Source of the DNA: Terriglobales bacterium
GTDB lineage: Bacteria > Acidobacteriota > Terriglobia > Terriglobales > Acidobacteriaceae
Reading direction: 5' to 3'
Assembly: GCA_024281115.1 (NCBI GenBank)
Contig: JAMXLI010000010.1
Location: 1 to 40,007, forward strand
DNA: 40,007 bases
Below the pieces are notes generated by a model, which searched no databases, was not told the origin of the DNA, and saw only the letters and a program-made list of their open reading frames with translations. Shown one piece after another: positions 31,331 through 40,007 of the stretch. The stretch's first letter is position 1; each line of letters starts with the position of its first letter. The position numbers were made by a program, and so were the translations under genes.

Positions 31331-32752
31331 TCACAAATCCAAATGGATGCGAATTGCCGGCACCACGACCGGTCCGCGGGCGCGATTGTACCCGGGATTG
31401 TTCACGTGTTGCAGGTCGAAACCGGCGTACAGCCCGCGCCAAAGGTGCAGGTTGTAGTAGCCCTCCTCGATGGTCTCGCGGCCGTAATCCAGCGCGCCGT
31501 CACCCAGGAGGAAGCCGCGCCCTCCCAGGCCGAGATACTGCTGGTGGACGCGCGAAATGCCATTCGAAACCAACACCGCGCCGGCTTTGTCCAGGCTTCT
31601 TCCCCAGCGCGTGCCGCGATAATCGCCGCCGAACTCCCAGGTCTGGTCCACCTCGGTGTAGGCATAGGATTCGTGCTGGCCTTCGTTCCAGCCCCAGCGG
31701 CCAAACAGCCGCAGCTGCGCGGTCAACGCCTGCTCCAGGTTCAGGCCGAAACCATACTTCACGGCTATATCCAGCGGGTGCGCAGTGATATCGGGAAGAG
31801 TGGTGCGGTGGGCGCGGAAATCTGCGATAGCGTCGCCGTATGCGCCCATGTTGGCGTGATTGACGAAGGCGAGCAGGCGTAGGGCCGACGGGCGGTCCGC
31901 CACGAGCTTGGGATAAAGGTCGAGCTCGAGATTCTCCGCACGGGCGCGCCGGAGGTTCCATTGCAGGTGTTGCCCGTTGGCCACGGTGGGCATCAGCGAC
32001 TCGGCAAAGCGCACGCCCCAGTTGTGGTCCTCGAAATCGAGCAGCACGCCAAAGGTGTAGCCGCGCGTGTCGGCGGCATAATCGTAGGCGCCATTGTTGT
32101 CCACCGTCCAGTTCATGAACTGCAGGTGGCTGTCGCTGCCGGCATTGTTGAGATCAAAGAAGTCCGCCATGCTGAACTTGCCGGCGCGCAGCTCGAAGCG
32201 GCGGGCCGGCAGCCGGGTCGCGAGCGCCAGCGGGCCGCGCTGCGCCTCCTGCGAATCGCTGCTGAGCGCGATTACGTGGTGAATCATGGCGCGCGCGAGA
32301 TAGGGCGAGCGCCCCAGGTCGGGATTGCGCACCACGTCCAGGTTCGTGAATCCGGCGAGGCCGAGGGCATCGCTGATGCCGCGGCCGCCCGCGCTCTCCA
32401 CATCCACCAGGATCTCGGTTTGCGGGCCCAGTTGCAGCCCGGTGAACAGCGTCAGCACCTCGGAGGTACGCCACTCCGCTTTGGGCTGCAAGCTGTTCCG
32501 GCCCGAGTAGAGCGCGGGGAACGAAGGGTGCCCCTGGGAGATAACGTTGATTTGTCCCGCGACATACCAGGGGGGGGAGTCGGGGTGCGAAAACATGGTG
32601 GTAAGGGGAGCGGGCTCTTCGCTTGCGGGGCCGCTGGTGGAAGCGGGCGGCGGCGCGTCCTGAGCGTAAGAAATTTGGAGCGATGCCAGCACAACCGCAA
32701 CCAGGATCCACGGCGCGTGCCGTGACGAGAAGAGCGCGCAGCCACTTCCCAC
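31331..32752 (-). CDS. OprB-like carbohydrate porin
   Basis: GTG start; signal peptide; YVAGQINVISQGHPSFPALYSGRNSLQP...RFELRAGKFSMADFFDLNNAGSDSHLQFMNWTVDNNGAYDYAADTRGYTFG...; ends in a beta-strand with C-terminal aromatic-poor IRIHLDL. Confidence 0.88.
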   Translation of the reverse strand: MGSGCALFSSRHAPWILVAVVLASLQISYAQDAPPPASTSGPASEEPAPLTTMFSHPDSPPWYVAGQINVISQGHPSFPALYSGRNSLQPKAEWRTSEVLTLFTGLQLGPQTEILVDVESAGGRGISDALGLAGFTNLDVVRNPDLGRSPYLARAMIHHVIALSSDSQEAQRGPLALATRLPARRFELRAGKFSMADFFDLNNAGSDSHLQFMNWTVDNNGAYDYAADTRGYTFGVLLDFEDHNWGVRFAESLMPTVANGQHLQWNLRRARAENLELDLYPKLVADRPSALRLLAFVNHANMGAYGDAIADFRAHRTTLPDITAHPLDIAVKYGFGLNLEQALTAQLRLFGRWGWNEGQHESYAYTEVDQTWEFGGDYRGTRWGRSLDKAGAVLVSNGISRVHQQYLGLGGRGFLLGDGALDYGRETIEEGYYNLHLWRGLYAGFDLQHVNNPGYNRARGPVVVPAIRIHLDL

Positions 32753-32754
32753 GG

Positions 32755-34128
32755 CTATGGCAGCAGCTCCGCGACGGCTTCGCGGAACACCCGCGTGTGC
32801 TGGTCCACATCGGCCGCGGTGGTGGCCGGCGACATCAGCGCCATATTGTGAAACGGCGTCAGCAAAATCCCGCGGTTCAGGGCATACAGGTGCATGAAGC
32901 GCTCCAGTTCGAAATCCATCGCGGCGGCAGCCTGAGCGCCATTGCGGGGACGTTCCGCGGTGAACAGATATTCGGCGCGGCAGCCGAGACGGGTTACATG
33001 CCAGGGCACGCTGAACTCAGCGATGGCGGCCTCCACGCCGGAGGTGAACCGCTCCGCCAGCGGGACCATATGCGCGAAAGCCGCGGGGGTGAGCACGCGC
33101 TCCAGCGTGGCGCGCATGGCAGCCAGCGACAGTGCGTTTCCCGCCAAGGTTCCGCCAATGCCGCCGGTGTCGCAGTCCTCGACCTTGATGCGCTGGAGAA
33201 TGCGCTCACCCACTTCCTGAGTAAAACCGTAAGTGGCGGCGGGCAGGCCGCTGGCCAGGGGCTTGCCCAGCACAAAGAAGTCGGGCTCAAGTTCGTGCTC
33301 GCGGGTGAACCCGCCTGGCCCGGCGCATATGGTGTGGGTCTCGTCCACGATGAGGAGGGTACCGTGCTTGCGGGTCAGCGAACGCAGGGCCTGGTGGTAC
33401 CCAGGATCAGGATGCACGATGCCAACATTGGTCATGGCGGGCTCGCACAATACGCAGGCGATCTCATGAGACGCCAGCTCCTTTTCCAAGGCATCCACAT
33501 CGTTGAACTCAACCACGCGCGTGGTGACAGCGGGATTTACAGGAGGGCCGATGTTCCCGCGGCGGGGCGCGGGCGCTCCGTCTTTTAGGGTGATGAAGCT
33601 TTCGTCCACCGTGCCGTGATAGCAGTAGTTGAAAACCAGCACCAGCTTGCGTTGCGTGACCTCGCGCGCCAGCCGGATGGAAAAACGATTGGCGTCGGTA
33701 GCAGTCAGGCAGAATTGCCAGTAGGGCAGGCGGAAGCGCCGCTGCAACTCTTCCCCCACCCAGATAGCGTTCTCAGTCGGCAGCATGAAGGTGATGCCGC
33801 GTGCCGCCTGGTCGGCGATGGCGCGCAATGCTGGTTCAGGCGAATGACCGGTCATCGCGCCGGTGTCGCCCAGGCACAAGTCCACGTACTCGTGGCCATC
33901 CACGTCGGTAAAGCGGGCGCCCCGCGCCTCCGCCACGAACACAGGGAACGCTCCCGCCCACTTGGCCATCCAGTTCATGGGCACGCCGCCCAACAGCGAT
34001 TGCCGGGCGCGCTCAAACAGCGCCTTCGATTTGGGGTGGGTAGCGGCAAAGCGCTCTTCTTCGCGCCGCATCAGCGACCTCAGCCGCACGCGGTCGAGCG
34101 ACTCTTCCCTGCTTGTGGCGGTTTTCAT
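32755..34128 (-). CDS. Class-III PLP aminotransferase (glutamate-1-semialdehyde aminomutase-like)
   Basis: MKTATSREES...FTDVDGHEYVDLCLGDTGAMTGHSPEPAL...VFNYCYHGTVDES...LLIVDETHTICAGPGG...FFVLGKPLASGLPAATYGF. Confidence 0.9.
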   Translation of the reverse strand: MKTATSREESLDRVRLRSLMRREEERFAATHPKSKALFERARQSLLGGVPMNWMAKWAGAFPVFVAEARGARFTDVDGHEYVDLCLGDTGAMTGHSPEPALRAIADQAARGITFMLPTENAIWVGEELQRRFRLPYWQFCLTATDANRFSIRLAREVTQRKLVLVFNYCYHGTVDESFITLKDGAPAPRRGNIGPPVNPAVTTRVVEFNDVDALEKELASHEIACVLCEPAMTNVGIVHPDPGYHQALRSLTRKHGTLLIVDETHTICAGPGGFTREHELEPDFFVLGKPLASGLPAATYGFTQEVGERILQRIKVEDCDTGGIGGTLAGNALSLAAMRATLERVLTPAAFAHMVPLAERFTSGVEAAIAEFSVPWHVTRLGCRAEYLFTAERPRNGAQAAAAMDFELERFMHLYALNRGILLTPFHNMALMSPATTAADVDQHTRVFREAVAELLP

Positions 34129-34436
34129 ACGAGCTCCCTGGGGCCAGGCGGACGCGACGATCTTCCAGCCGGGACCTGCAAGTCCGAGACCCGGCCGCAT
34201 CGGACCCGGGACATTGTAATCGCGCGGCGTTCGCACCCCCAACGATGAGCGTCATTTTGTCGCACCGCGACTTCGGGTGCGCTCCTGAACTGCATGGCCG
34301 AAGGCCTGGGTCCGTTGTGCGCACGTACGCGTGCCTGAAGGCCCACTCTTCCCCCGTTCGCCAGCGTCGAAGAAATTAGAGCCGAATTGCGCCCCAAGGT
34401 GAAGAGCGGGCGCTTTAGCGCCGCGTGGCCTCGCAG

Positions 34437-34474
34437 ACAAAAAACGGACAGCCGGGGCGCAGGTCCGGCTGTCC
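34437..34474 (-). terminator. Rho-independent terminator downstream of mpg
   Basis: Minus strand GGACAGCCGG-ACCTGCGCC-CCGGCTGTCC (10-bp perfect stem) followed by GTTTTTTGT; begins about 50 nt after the mpg stop. Confidence 0.9.
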
Positions 34475-34526
34475 TATCTCCGGGTGGAGTACACGTCCTG
34501 AGTGGGTCAACAGTAGCGTTGCCGTG

Positions 34527-35204
34527 TTACAGCCGTGTTTCAAGAACATCAATTTTTGGTGAAGCCGGAGAACGCGGCCGGGAAACGAATGGGTTGCCGG
34601 TCAGGAAATAGCGCAATGGCTGCTCCGCCGCCTTCGTAATGCCGATTCGTGGGCTGGCAGCGATTTCCCCGCAGCGGAAGCCGTCGTCCGCAATCCACAG
34701 GCCGGATGCGGGATCGGTTAAATGGATACCATTGTCGCGCTGTCGAGTAATTTCCAGCGCCTCGGCCGGGCGGCCGGGGCCGCTGCACACCAGCTTCAAG
34801 CGGGATTCGCGCGGATCCATGCCGCGCGCGCGCAGCATGGCGGAAATCCCCAGCACCGGCTGAAGAGCGCGAAACAGAACGCATCCAGCTTGCCCGGGTG
34901 GCTGGCAGGAAACGTTCAAGCAATAGTGATTGCCATAGATGAAGTAGACGTAAGCGCGACCGGGCGGGCCGAACAAAACCCGGTTGCGGTCCGTGGGCCC
35001 GGAAAAAGCATGCGCGGCCGCGTCCTCCACACCCAGGTAAGCTTCGACCTCGACAATCCTTCCAGCACGCAGGCGCACGCCCCGACCGCGCACCAGCAGC
35101 TTGCCCAATAGGTCCATGGCGACCCGGCGGGGATCTCGATCGAAAAACTTCAGCTCAACCGGCCGCCAAAGCTGAGGATTTGGCTTCACCATGGGGAACT
35201 GCAC
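34527..35204 (-). CDS. mpg: DNA-3-methyladenine glycosylase (AAG/MPG type)
   Basis: FDRDPRRVAMDLLGKLLVRG...GRIVEVEAYLGVEDAAAHAFSGPTDRNRVLFGPPGRAYVYFIYGNHYCLNVSC. GTG at 35204 or internal ATG at 35192. Confidence 0.94.
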   Translation of the reverse strand: MQFPMVKPNPQLWRPVELKFFDRDPRRVAMDLLGKLLVRGRGVRLRAGRIVEVEAYLGVEDAAAHAFSGPTDRNRVLFGPPGRAYVYFIYGNHYCLNVSCQPPGQAGCVLFRALQPVLGISAMLRARGMDPRESRLKLVCSGPGRPAEALEITRQRDNGIHLTDPASGLWIADDGFRCGEIAASPRIGITKAAEQPLRYFLTGNPFVSRPRSPASPKIDVLETRL

Positions 35205-35257
35205 GCTTCAAAGATGCCGGCCAGGGATTGCACGCCCCCCCCCGCAATTTCCCTCTG

Positions 35258-35719
35258 CTACTTCTTCGCGGTGAGCGCCGCCAGCACTTCCTCCGCGTGT
35301 CCTTCCGCCTTGACCTTGGGAAAAATACGGGCAATCCGGCCATCGGCGCCTATCACGAACGTAGTGCGCTCGATACCCATAACTTTTCGGCCGTACATGT
35401 TCTTTTCCTTGATCACATCGAAAGCCGCGGCCACCTTCTTGTCCTCGTCGGAAAGCAGGGTGTAAGGCAACCCGTACTTTTCTTCGAACTTCTTCTGCTT
35501 GTCGGGAGGGTCAGCGGAAATACCCAGGACCACGGCCCCCGTTTTCTGCAGTCGCTTGTATGCGTCGCGGAACCCGCACGCCTCAATGGTTCAACCGGGG
35601 GTGTCCGCTTTAGGATAGAAGAAGAGGACCACGGTTTTGCCGCGGAACTCCTTCAGGGAGACTGGGTTTCCTTCCTGGTCCGGCAGGGTGAAGTCGGGCG
35701 CTTTCTCGTTCACGTCCAT
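35258..35719 (-). CDS. bcp: Thioredoxin-dependent peroxiredoxin (BCP/PrxQ), predicted selenoprotein with UGA-encoded Sec43
   Basis: Combined frame: MDVNEKAPDFTLPDQEGNPVSLKEFRGKTVVLFFYPKADTPG-U-TIEACGFRDAYKRLQKTGAVVLGISADPPDKQKKFEEKYGLPYTLLSDEDKKVAAAFDVIKEKNMYGRKVMGIERTTFVIGADGRIARIFPKVKAEGHAEEVLAALTAKK. One in-frame TGA at the catalytic Cys position; 153 aa total. Confidence 0.9.
35562..35581 (-). promoter_or_regulatory. Putative bacterial SECIS hairpin
   Basis: mRNA: UGA-ACCAUUGAG-GCGU GCGG GUU CCGC g ACGC. 8 bp in two helices, bulged G, apical GUU (GGUUC if the closing pair opens); hairpin starts 9 nt and loop starts 17 nt after the UGA. Confidence 0.75.
35591..35593 (-). other. In-frame UGA codon predicted to be decoded as selenocysteine
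   Basis: ...AAA GCG GAC ACC CCC GGT TGA ACC ATT GAG GCG TGC GGG TTC...; replaces the Cys codon of the TPGCT-x-x-x-C motif. Confidence 0.85.
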
Positions 35720-35759
35720 GAGTGAATTTTCTCCGTCAGAACCTTTATACCGAAGCAGG

Positions 35760-37055
35760 ATGGCCTGCGTCACGGGTGTGGCGTTGGTTGTGGCTCTTGC
35801 ATGGGGCGCCGCCGCCCAGAAGCAGAGCTCCGGGCCGCGCGCGCTGGCCGTGGTGCAGGCGGGCACGAATGGCATGGGGCGCCTGCTTCCAATAGCCATT
35901 CAGGTTGAAGGACGCTTCTACGATGCGGGTATTTACCGCGCCAGTCCGGTGCCCATGGCGCTCGAGCCGGGCACGGTGTATGAAATAACCCAGGCGGGCG
36001 AGTCGCTCGGGCTCTTTACCATCCGCATTCCGGCGGAAACCGCCAATGGCGCCTGGTCGGCCACGGGAAAATACGAGGACAAGCACGCGCTCGAGGCCGC
36101 GAAGGCAAAAGGCCCATCGATGACTGTAACGCCGCAAGGCACAAAGGCCGATGCGGAAGACCGGCCTGTGCTGCGGAAGAATCCGCGGAAGGACACCAAC
36201 ATCACCGCGCCGCCGAGCACCCCTGGGGCGACGGCGCCCAACACGGCGCCGCCACCAACTGCCACTTCGGGAAACAACCCGCCCCCTCCGCCGGGGAGCA
36301 CGGATACAGGCGCGGGCGGTCCGCACGCCGGGAGGAGTGGGCCACCCGCCGATGTGGAAGCCCAGGCGCCGGATCGCCCTATCCTGCACCGCGGCAAGCC
36401 CGAAACCGAGCACCCCGAAAGCGCCAAGTCATCCGCAGCAGAGGGCGTCAGCCCGGGGCCTCGGTCCGGATACAAGCCAAAGGTCACACCAGCCCGCCTG
36501 CTGCCGGCAGTGTCGGACGCGGACGGACCCGAGCCGCGCCCCTACTACTTTGTGCCCCATCCCGGCGAAGCAGCCGAGCTGCAAAATAAAGTGACGCAGA
36601 TGGCGCAAGAAGAGGTCGCCAGGTACGAGCGTGCCCGTCGGCCTTCGTTTGGGTCGGCGCAGATCACGCCGCAAGACTTCCGCATCTTCGACCTGGATTC
36701 AAGCAACCAGCCAGTGTTCGTGCTCACGGCAACAGCCCGGATAACCGAGCGGAATCCAGGCAGGCGCTCCGTGGGCAGCCGGGAGGCCGCCTCGACACCG
36801 TCCGAAGCGTTCCTGACCGTGGTGGCGCACGAGGACGTGTACGGCGAGCTGCAACCCATGTTTGCGTCTGTGACCGATCCCCAGCACCTGGACGAGTTCC
36901 CTCGCCTGCAACTGGTAGACGCGGTGGACGCGGACGGTGACGGGCGCGGCGAGCTGCTGTTCCAGGAGATCGGCGCCGGCGGCTCTGGCTGGGTCATCTA
37001 CAAGCCCGGGCCCGACAAGCTGGCCACCCTCTACGATAGTTTCAGCGGGCACTAG
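35760..37055 (+). CDS. Secreted hypothetical protein with Pro-rich linker and C-terminal globular domain
   Basis: MACVTGVALVVALAWGAAAQ signal-like N-terminus; long Pro/Ala/Thr-rich middle; YFVPHPGEAAELQNKVTQMAQEEVARYERAR... C-terminal domain. ORF could start at 35718. Confidence 0.75.
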   Translation: MACVTGVALVVALAWGAAAQKQSSGPRALAVVQAGTNGMGRLLPIAIQVEGRFYDAGIYRASPVPMALEPGTVYEITQAGESLGLFTIRIPAETANGAWSATGKYEDKHALEAAKAKGPSMTVTPQGTKADAEDRPVLRKNPRKDTNITAPPSTPGATAPNTAPPPTATSGNNPPPPPGSTDTGAGGPHAGRSGPPADVEAQAPDRPILHRGKPETEHPESAKSSAAEGVSPGPRSGYKPKVTPARLLPAVSDADGPEPRPYYFVPHPGEAAELQNKVTQMAQEEVARYERARRPSFGSAQITPQDFRIFDLDSSNQPVFVLTATARITERNPGRRSVGSREAASTPSEAFLTVVAHEDVYGELQPMFASVTDPQHLDEFPRLQLVDAVDADGDGRGELLFQEIGAGGSGWVIYKPGPDKLATLYDSFSGH

Positions 37056-37143
37056 GGCCCGGTTTTCCTCCAGCGCGGCGATGGGGCCCGGGGAGTACAA
37101 TGGCGCCCGCTTACGGCGCCCCATTTCCGTCGCGAAAAAAATC

Positions 37144-38067
37144 ATGCGTGCAAGCATCCCACTGTTGATCGCCATCCTGGCTGGTTTAGCCGTTGCACAG
37201 CAGCCGGACTTTACCAAGGTCGAGTTGAAGGTCACGCACGTTGCCGGAACGGTGTACATGCTGGAGGCCGCTGATGCGGGCAACATCGCCGCGTCCGTCG
37301 GCGACGATGGGATCGTCATCGTGGACGACCAGTACGCTCCGCTGGCGGAAAAGATCCGCGGCGCCTTGCGCAGCGTCTCCGACAAGCCGGTGCGCTTCAT
37401 CATCAACACCCACTGGCATGGCGATCACACCGGCGGGAACGTGCCGTTCAGCACAACCTCCACCATCATCGCGCAGGAGAACGTGCGGCGGCGCCTGGAG
37501 ACGGGCGGTGTGGGAGGCAACGGCGGGTCGGTGCACTTCGAGACGCCGGCTGCGCCGAGGAGCGCCCTACCCATCATCACCTTCGAGCACGACGTCAGCG
37601 TGCATTTGAACGGTGAAGACGTGCGGGCGCTGCACTTCCCGCACGGCCACACCGATGGCGACAGCATCATCTTTTTCCCCAAGTCCGGGGTGGTGCACAT
37701 GGGCGATGATTTCGTGACCTACGGCTTCCCTTTCATCGACATCGAGAGCGGCGGGAGCGCCCGCGGAATGATCGAAGCCATTGAGAACGTGCTGCCCAAG
37801 CTGCCGCCGGATGTGAAGGTGATTCCCGGGCATGGGCCGGTCTCAAAGCTGGATGACGTGCGCCGGTTCCAGACCATGCTGAAGGAAACGACCGCCGCTG
37901 TGGAGGCCGCGCTGAAGCAGGGCAAGTCGCTGGAGCAGATGAAACAGGCGAAGATCCTGGATCCCTGGAAGAAGTGGTCGGGTAATTTCATCTCCACCGA
38001 CGCGTTCCTCGAGACCCTGTACAACGACCAGACCGGCCGCGCGGGAAAATACATCAAGCACAATTGA
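37144..38067 (+). CDS. Secreted MBL-fold metallo-hydrolase
   Basis: MRASIPLLIAILAGLAVAQQ; INTHWHGDHTGGN, HFPHGHTDGDSIIFFP, VIPGHGPVSKLDD. Confidence 0.94.
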   Translation: MRASIPLLIAILAGLAVAQQPDFTKVELKVTHVAGTVYMLEAADAGNIAASVGDDGIVIVDDQYAPLAEKIRGALRSVSDKPVRFIINTHWHGDHTGGNVPFSTTSTIIAQENVRRRLETGGVGGNGGSVHFETPAAPRSALPIITFEHDVSVHLNGEDVRALHFPHGHTDGDSIIFFPKSGVVHMGDDFVTYGFPFIDIESGGSARGMIEAIENVLPKLPPDVKVIPGHGPVSKLDDVRRFQTMLKETTAAVEAALKQGKSLEQMKQAKILDPWKKWSGNFISTDAFLETLYNDQTGRAGKYIKHN

Positions 38068-38093
38068 AGGGTCGCCTCTGACGCTGCGGCAGG

Positions 38094-38696
38094 CTACTTT
38101 TCGGTAATCACCAGTTCGCCGTTCTCTACGCGAACGTCGCCGACAAACTCCGGCAGCTTGAGCTGCTCGCGCTGCTCCGCCAGCTTCTTCTGCAACGCGT
38201 CGTTCACCAGCCACACAGGAACGGTGAGATCGCCAATCTTGAACTCGGTAGGCGCGAAGGTCACGTATCCGTCTTTGCTGCCGAGATGGCCGGCCACGCT
38301 CACGTATACATCCTTGCCGCTGAGCTGGGTGAGAAATTGCCCGCGTAAGACGTCGTTCACAAACGCGAGTTGCGTCTGCTGAACAGAAGGAAGCTGGGTG
38401 GTATCGGCGGCCGGGCGGGCTTCCACGCCCGCGGATGAAGAAGTGGGTAATGGGCTGGGGGCAGAAGCTAGGGCGCTGCTTACTTCTTCCGACGTGAGGC
38501 GGACGGTAGTGCCGCTCTCGCCCTGGCGGCGAGCGTCTTCCAATTGCTGGACCTTGGCGTCGAAGGACTGCTTGTGCGCCGCGCGGTCGGAATCAGCTTC
38601 TGGCCGGCTTAGTGCGTCCGGTTTCCTGAGCGCCAGAAAAACGGCACCCACCAACGCCACCAGCACAACCCAGCGCGCGATGCGGTAGATCTTCAT
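38094..38696 (-). CDS. Membrane-anchored hypothetical protein
   Basis: MKIYRIARWVVLVALVGAVFLALRKPDALS N-terminal TM; C-terminal domain with GKDVYVSVAGHLGSKDGYVTFAPTEFKIGDLTVPVWLVNDALQKKLAEQRE. Confidence 0.7.
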   Translation of the reverse strand: MKIYRIARWVVLVALVGAVFLALRKPDALSRPEADSDRAAHKQSFDAKVQQLEDARRQGESGTTVRLTSEEVSSALASAPSPLPTSSSAGVEARPAADTTQLPSVQQTQLAFVNDVLRGQFLTQLSGKDVYVSVAGHLGSKDGYVTFAPTEFKIGDLTVPVWLVNDALQKKLAEQREQLKLPEFVGDVRVENGELVITEK

Positions 38697-38818
38697 GGAG
38701 GTTCCTCCATGGAGATAGCGTGAATTCGCCGCGGCAGCAAGCGAACTTGGCGCGGGCGAAGTGCCGGAGGTAATAGCGGCGGAGATTGCGATGCGTGAGG
38801 GAGCCGGCGGGGAAACGG

Positions 38819-40007
38819 TTAAGCAGTGCCCAGTTTCTTGTCGAGCAAGTGGTTGACGATCTGCGGGTTGGCCTGGCCCTTGGAGGCCTTCATCACCTGG
38901 CCGACGAAGAAGCCCTTCACCGTGGTCTTGCCGCTGCGATACTGCTCGAGTTGCCGGGGATTGGCGGCAATGACCTCATCAATGATTTTCTCCAGCGCCG
39001 AGGTGTCGGTGGACTGCTGCGGACGCCCTTCTTCCTCATAAATGGCGGGAAAATCCTTGCCGCGGACGAAGGCAAGGTCATACAACTCCTTCAGCATTTT
39101 GCCGGAGATGGCGCCTGACTCCACCAGGTCGGCGGAAGCGGCAACTCCTTTCATGCTGATGGGCGACTGCTCGATTTCGAGGCCGTAGCTCTTCAGCCGG
39201 CCCATCAGCTCGCTCTGCACCAGGTTGGCCACGCGCTTGGGGTTCCTGGCGGCGCGCGCTGCCTCTTCGAACTGGTCAGCCAACGCCCGGGTCAACGTGA
39301 GCACCCCCGCATCCTGCTCGGTGATGCCATATTCCCCAACCAGTCGCCGGCGGCGGGCTTCCGGCAACTCGGGAAGCCGTTCGCGAATTTTCGCCTGCCA
39401 AGCCGAATCCACTACCAGGGGCAGAAGGTCGGGTTCGGGAAAGTAGCGGTAATCGTGCGCCTGCTCCTTGGAACGCATGCCGTAGGTCTTGCCTTCCGCC
39501 GAGTTGTACAGGCGCGTCTCCTGCGTGATCCGGCCGCCCGACTCGAGCACCCCGATGTGGCGCTCGATCTCGTACTCCAGCGCCTGCCGGATGAAGCGGA
39601 AGGAATTGACGTTTTTGACCTCGGTCTTGGTGCCGAATTTCGTTGCGCCGCGCGGGCGCACGCTCACGTTGGCGTCGCAGCGCAGCGACCCTTCCTCCAT
39701 GTTGCAGTCGCTTACCCCGGTATAAAGGATGATTTCTTTCAAGCGGGTCAGGTACTCGTATGCTTCCTCGGGCGAGGCAATATCGGGCTCGCTGACGATC
39801 TCGATCAGCGGCACCCCGGAGCGGTTCAGGTCAATGGCGGTGTGGTCGGCGGCACCGGCGAAACCATCGTGCAGGCTCTTGCCCGCGTCCTCCTCCAGGT
39901 GCAGGCGGGTGATACCGATCTTCTTCGTTCCGCCCTGGGCCTTGATCTCAATGGCGCCGTGCTCGGCCAGCGGCTTGTCGTACTGCGAAATCTGGTACCC
40001 CTTGGGC
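38819..40007 (-). CDS. gatB: Asp-tRNA(Asn)/Glu-tRNA(Gln) amidotransferase subunit B (N-terminus outside window)
   Basis: [21 protein letters not shown]...[15 protein letters not shown]...[62 protein letters not shown]. Confidence 0.97.
   Translation of the reverse strand, partial: PKGYQISQYDKPLAEHGAIEIKAQGGTKKIGITRLHLEEDAGKSLHDGFAGAADHTAIDLNRSGVPLIEIVSEPDIASPEEAYEYLTRLKEIILYTGVSDCNMEEGSLRCDANVSVRPRGATKFGTKTEVKNVNSFRFIRQALEYEIERHIGVLESGGRITQETRLYNSAEGKTYGMRSKEQAHDYRYFPEPDLLPLVVDSAWQAKIRERLPELPEARRRRLVGEYGITEQDAGVLTLTRALADQFEEAARAARNPKRVANLVQSELMGRLKSYGLEIEQSPISMKGVAASADLVESGAISGKMLKELYDLAFVRGKDFPAIYEEEGRPQQSTDTSALEKIIDEVIAANPRQLEQYRSGKTTVKGFFVGQVMKASKGQANPQIVNHLLDKKLGTA

Noticed and set aside
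35258-35719. bcp as a pseudogene or sequencing error
   Set aside because: The only disruption is a TGA exactly at the catalytic Cys, the frame is otherwise intact, and a SECIS-like hairpin follows. Selenocysteine explains this better, though sequencing error (TGC/TGT to TGA) cannot be excluded without reads.

Overview
Chromosomal, GC-rich, mostly housekeeping window of about 35 genes. Gene content and style suggest Acidobacteriota, but this is not proven. There are no rRNA or tRNA genes, CRISPR arrays or recognisable mobile elements. Identified genes include mnmG, rsmI, gltX, lpxC, folK, an HU gene, rsmD, a site-2 protease, serA, galU, mfd, a DDAH-like gene, a FRG-domain gene, an OprB-like porin, a class-III aminotransferase, mpg, a bcp/PrxQ peroxiredoxin, an MBL hydrolase and gatB (partial). 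c-di-GMP-related genes are a GAF/GGDEF/HD-GYP hybrid, a multi-PAS histidine kinase and a REC-PilZ protein. The most striking observation is in the bcp-type peroxiredoxin (minus strand, 35258..35719). It is split in the ORF track by a single in-frame TGA (35591..35593) exactly where the peroxidatic cysteine codon is expected (KADTPG-U-TIEACGFRD). The frame is intact on both sides. A compact GC-rich hairpin with a G(G)UU apical loop starts 9 nt downstream of the UGA, as expected for a bacterial SECIS element. I interpret it as a selenocysteine-containing peroxiredoxin that standard annotation would call a pseudogene or two fragments.
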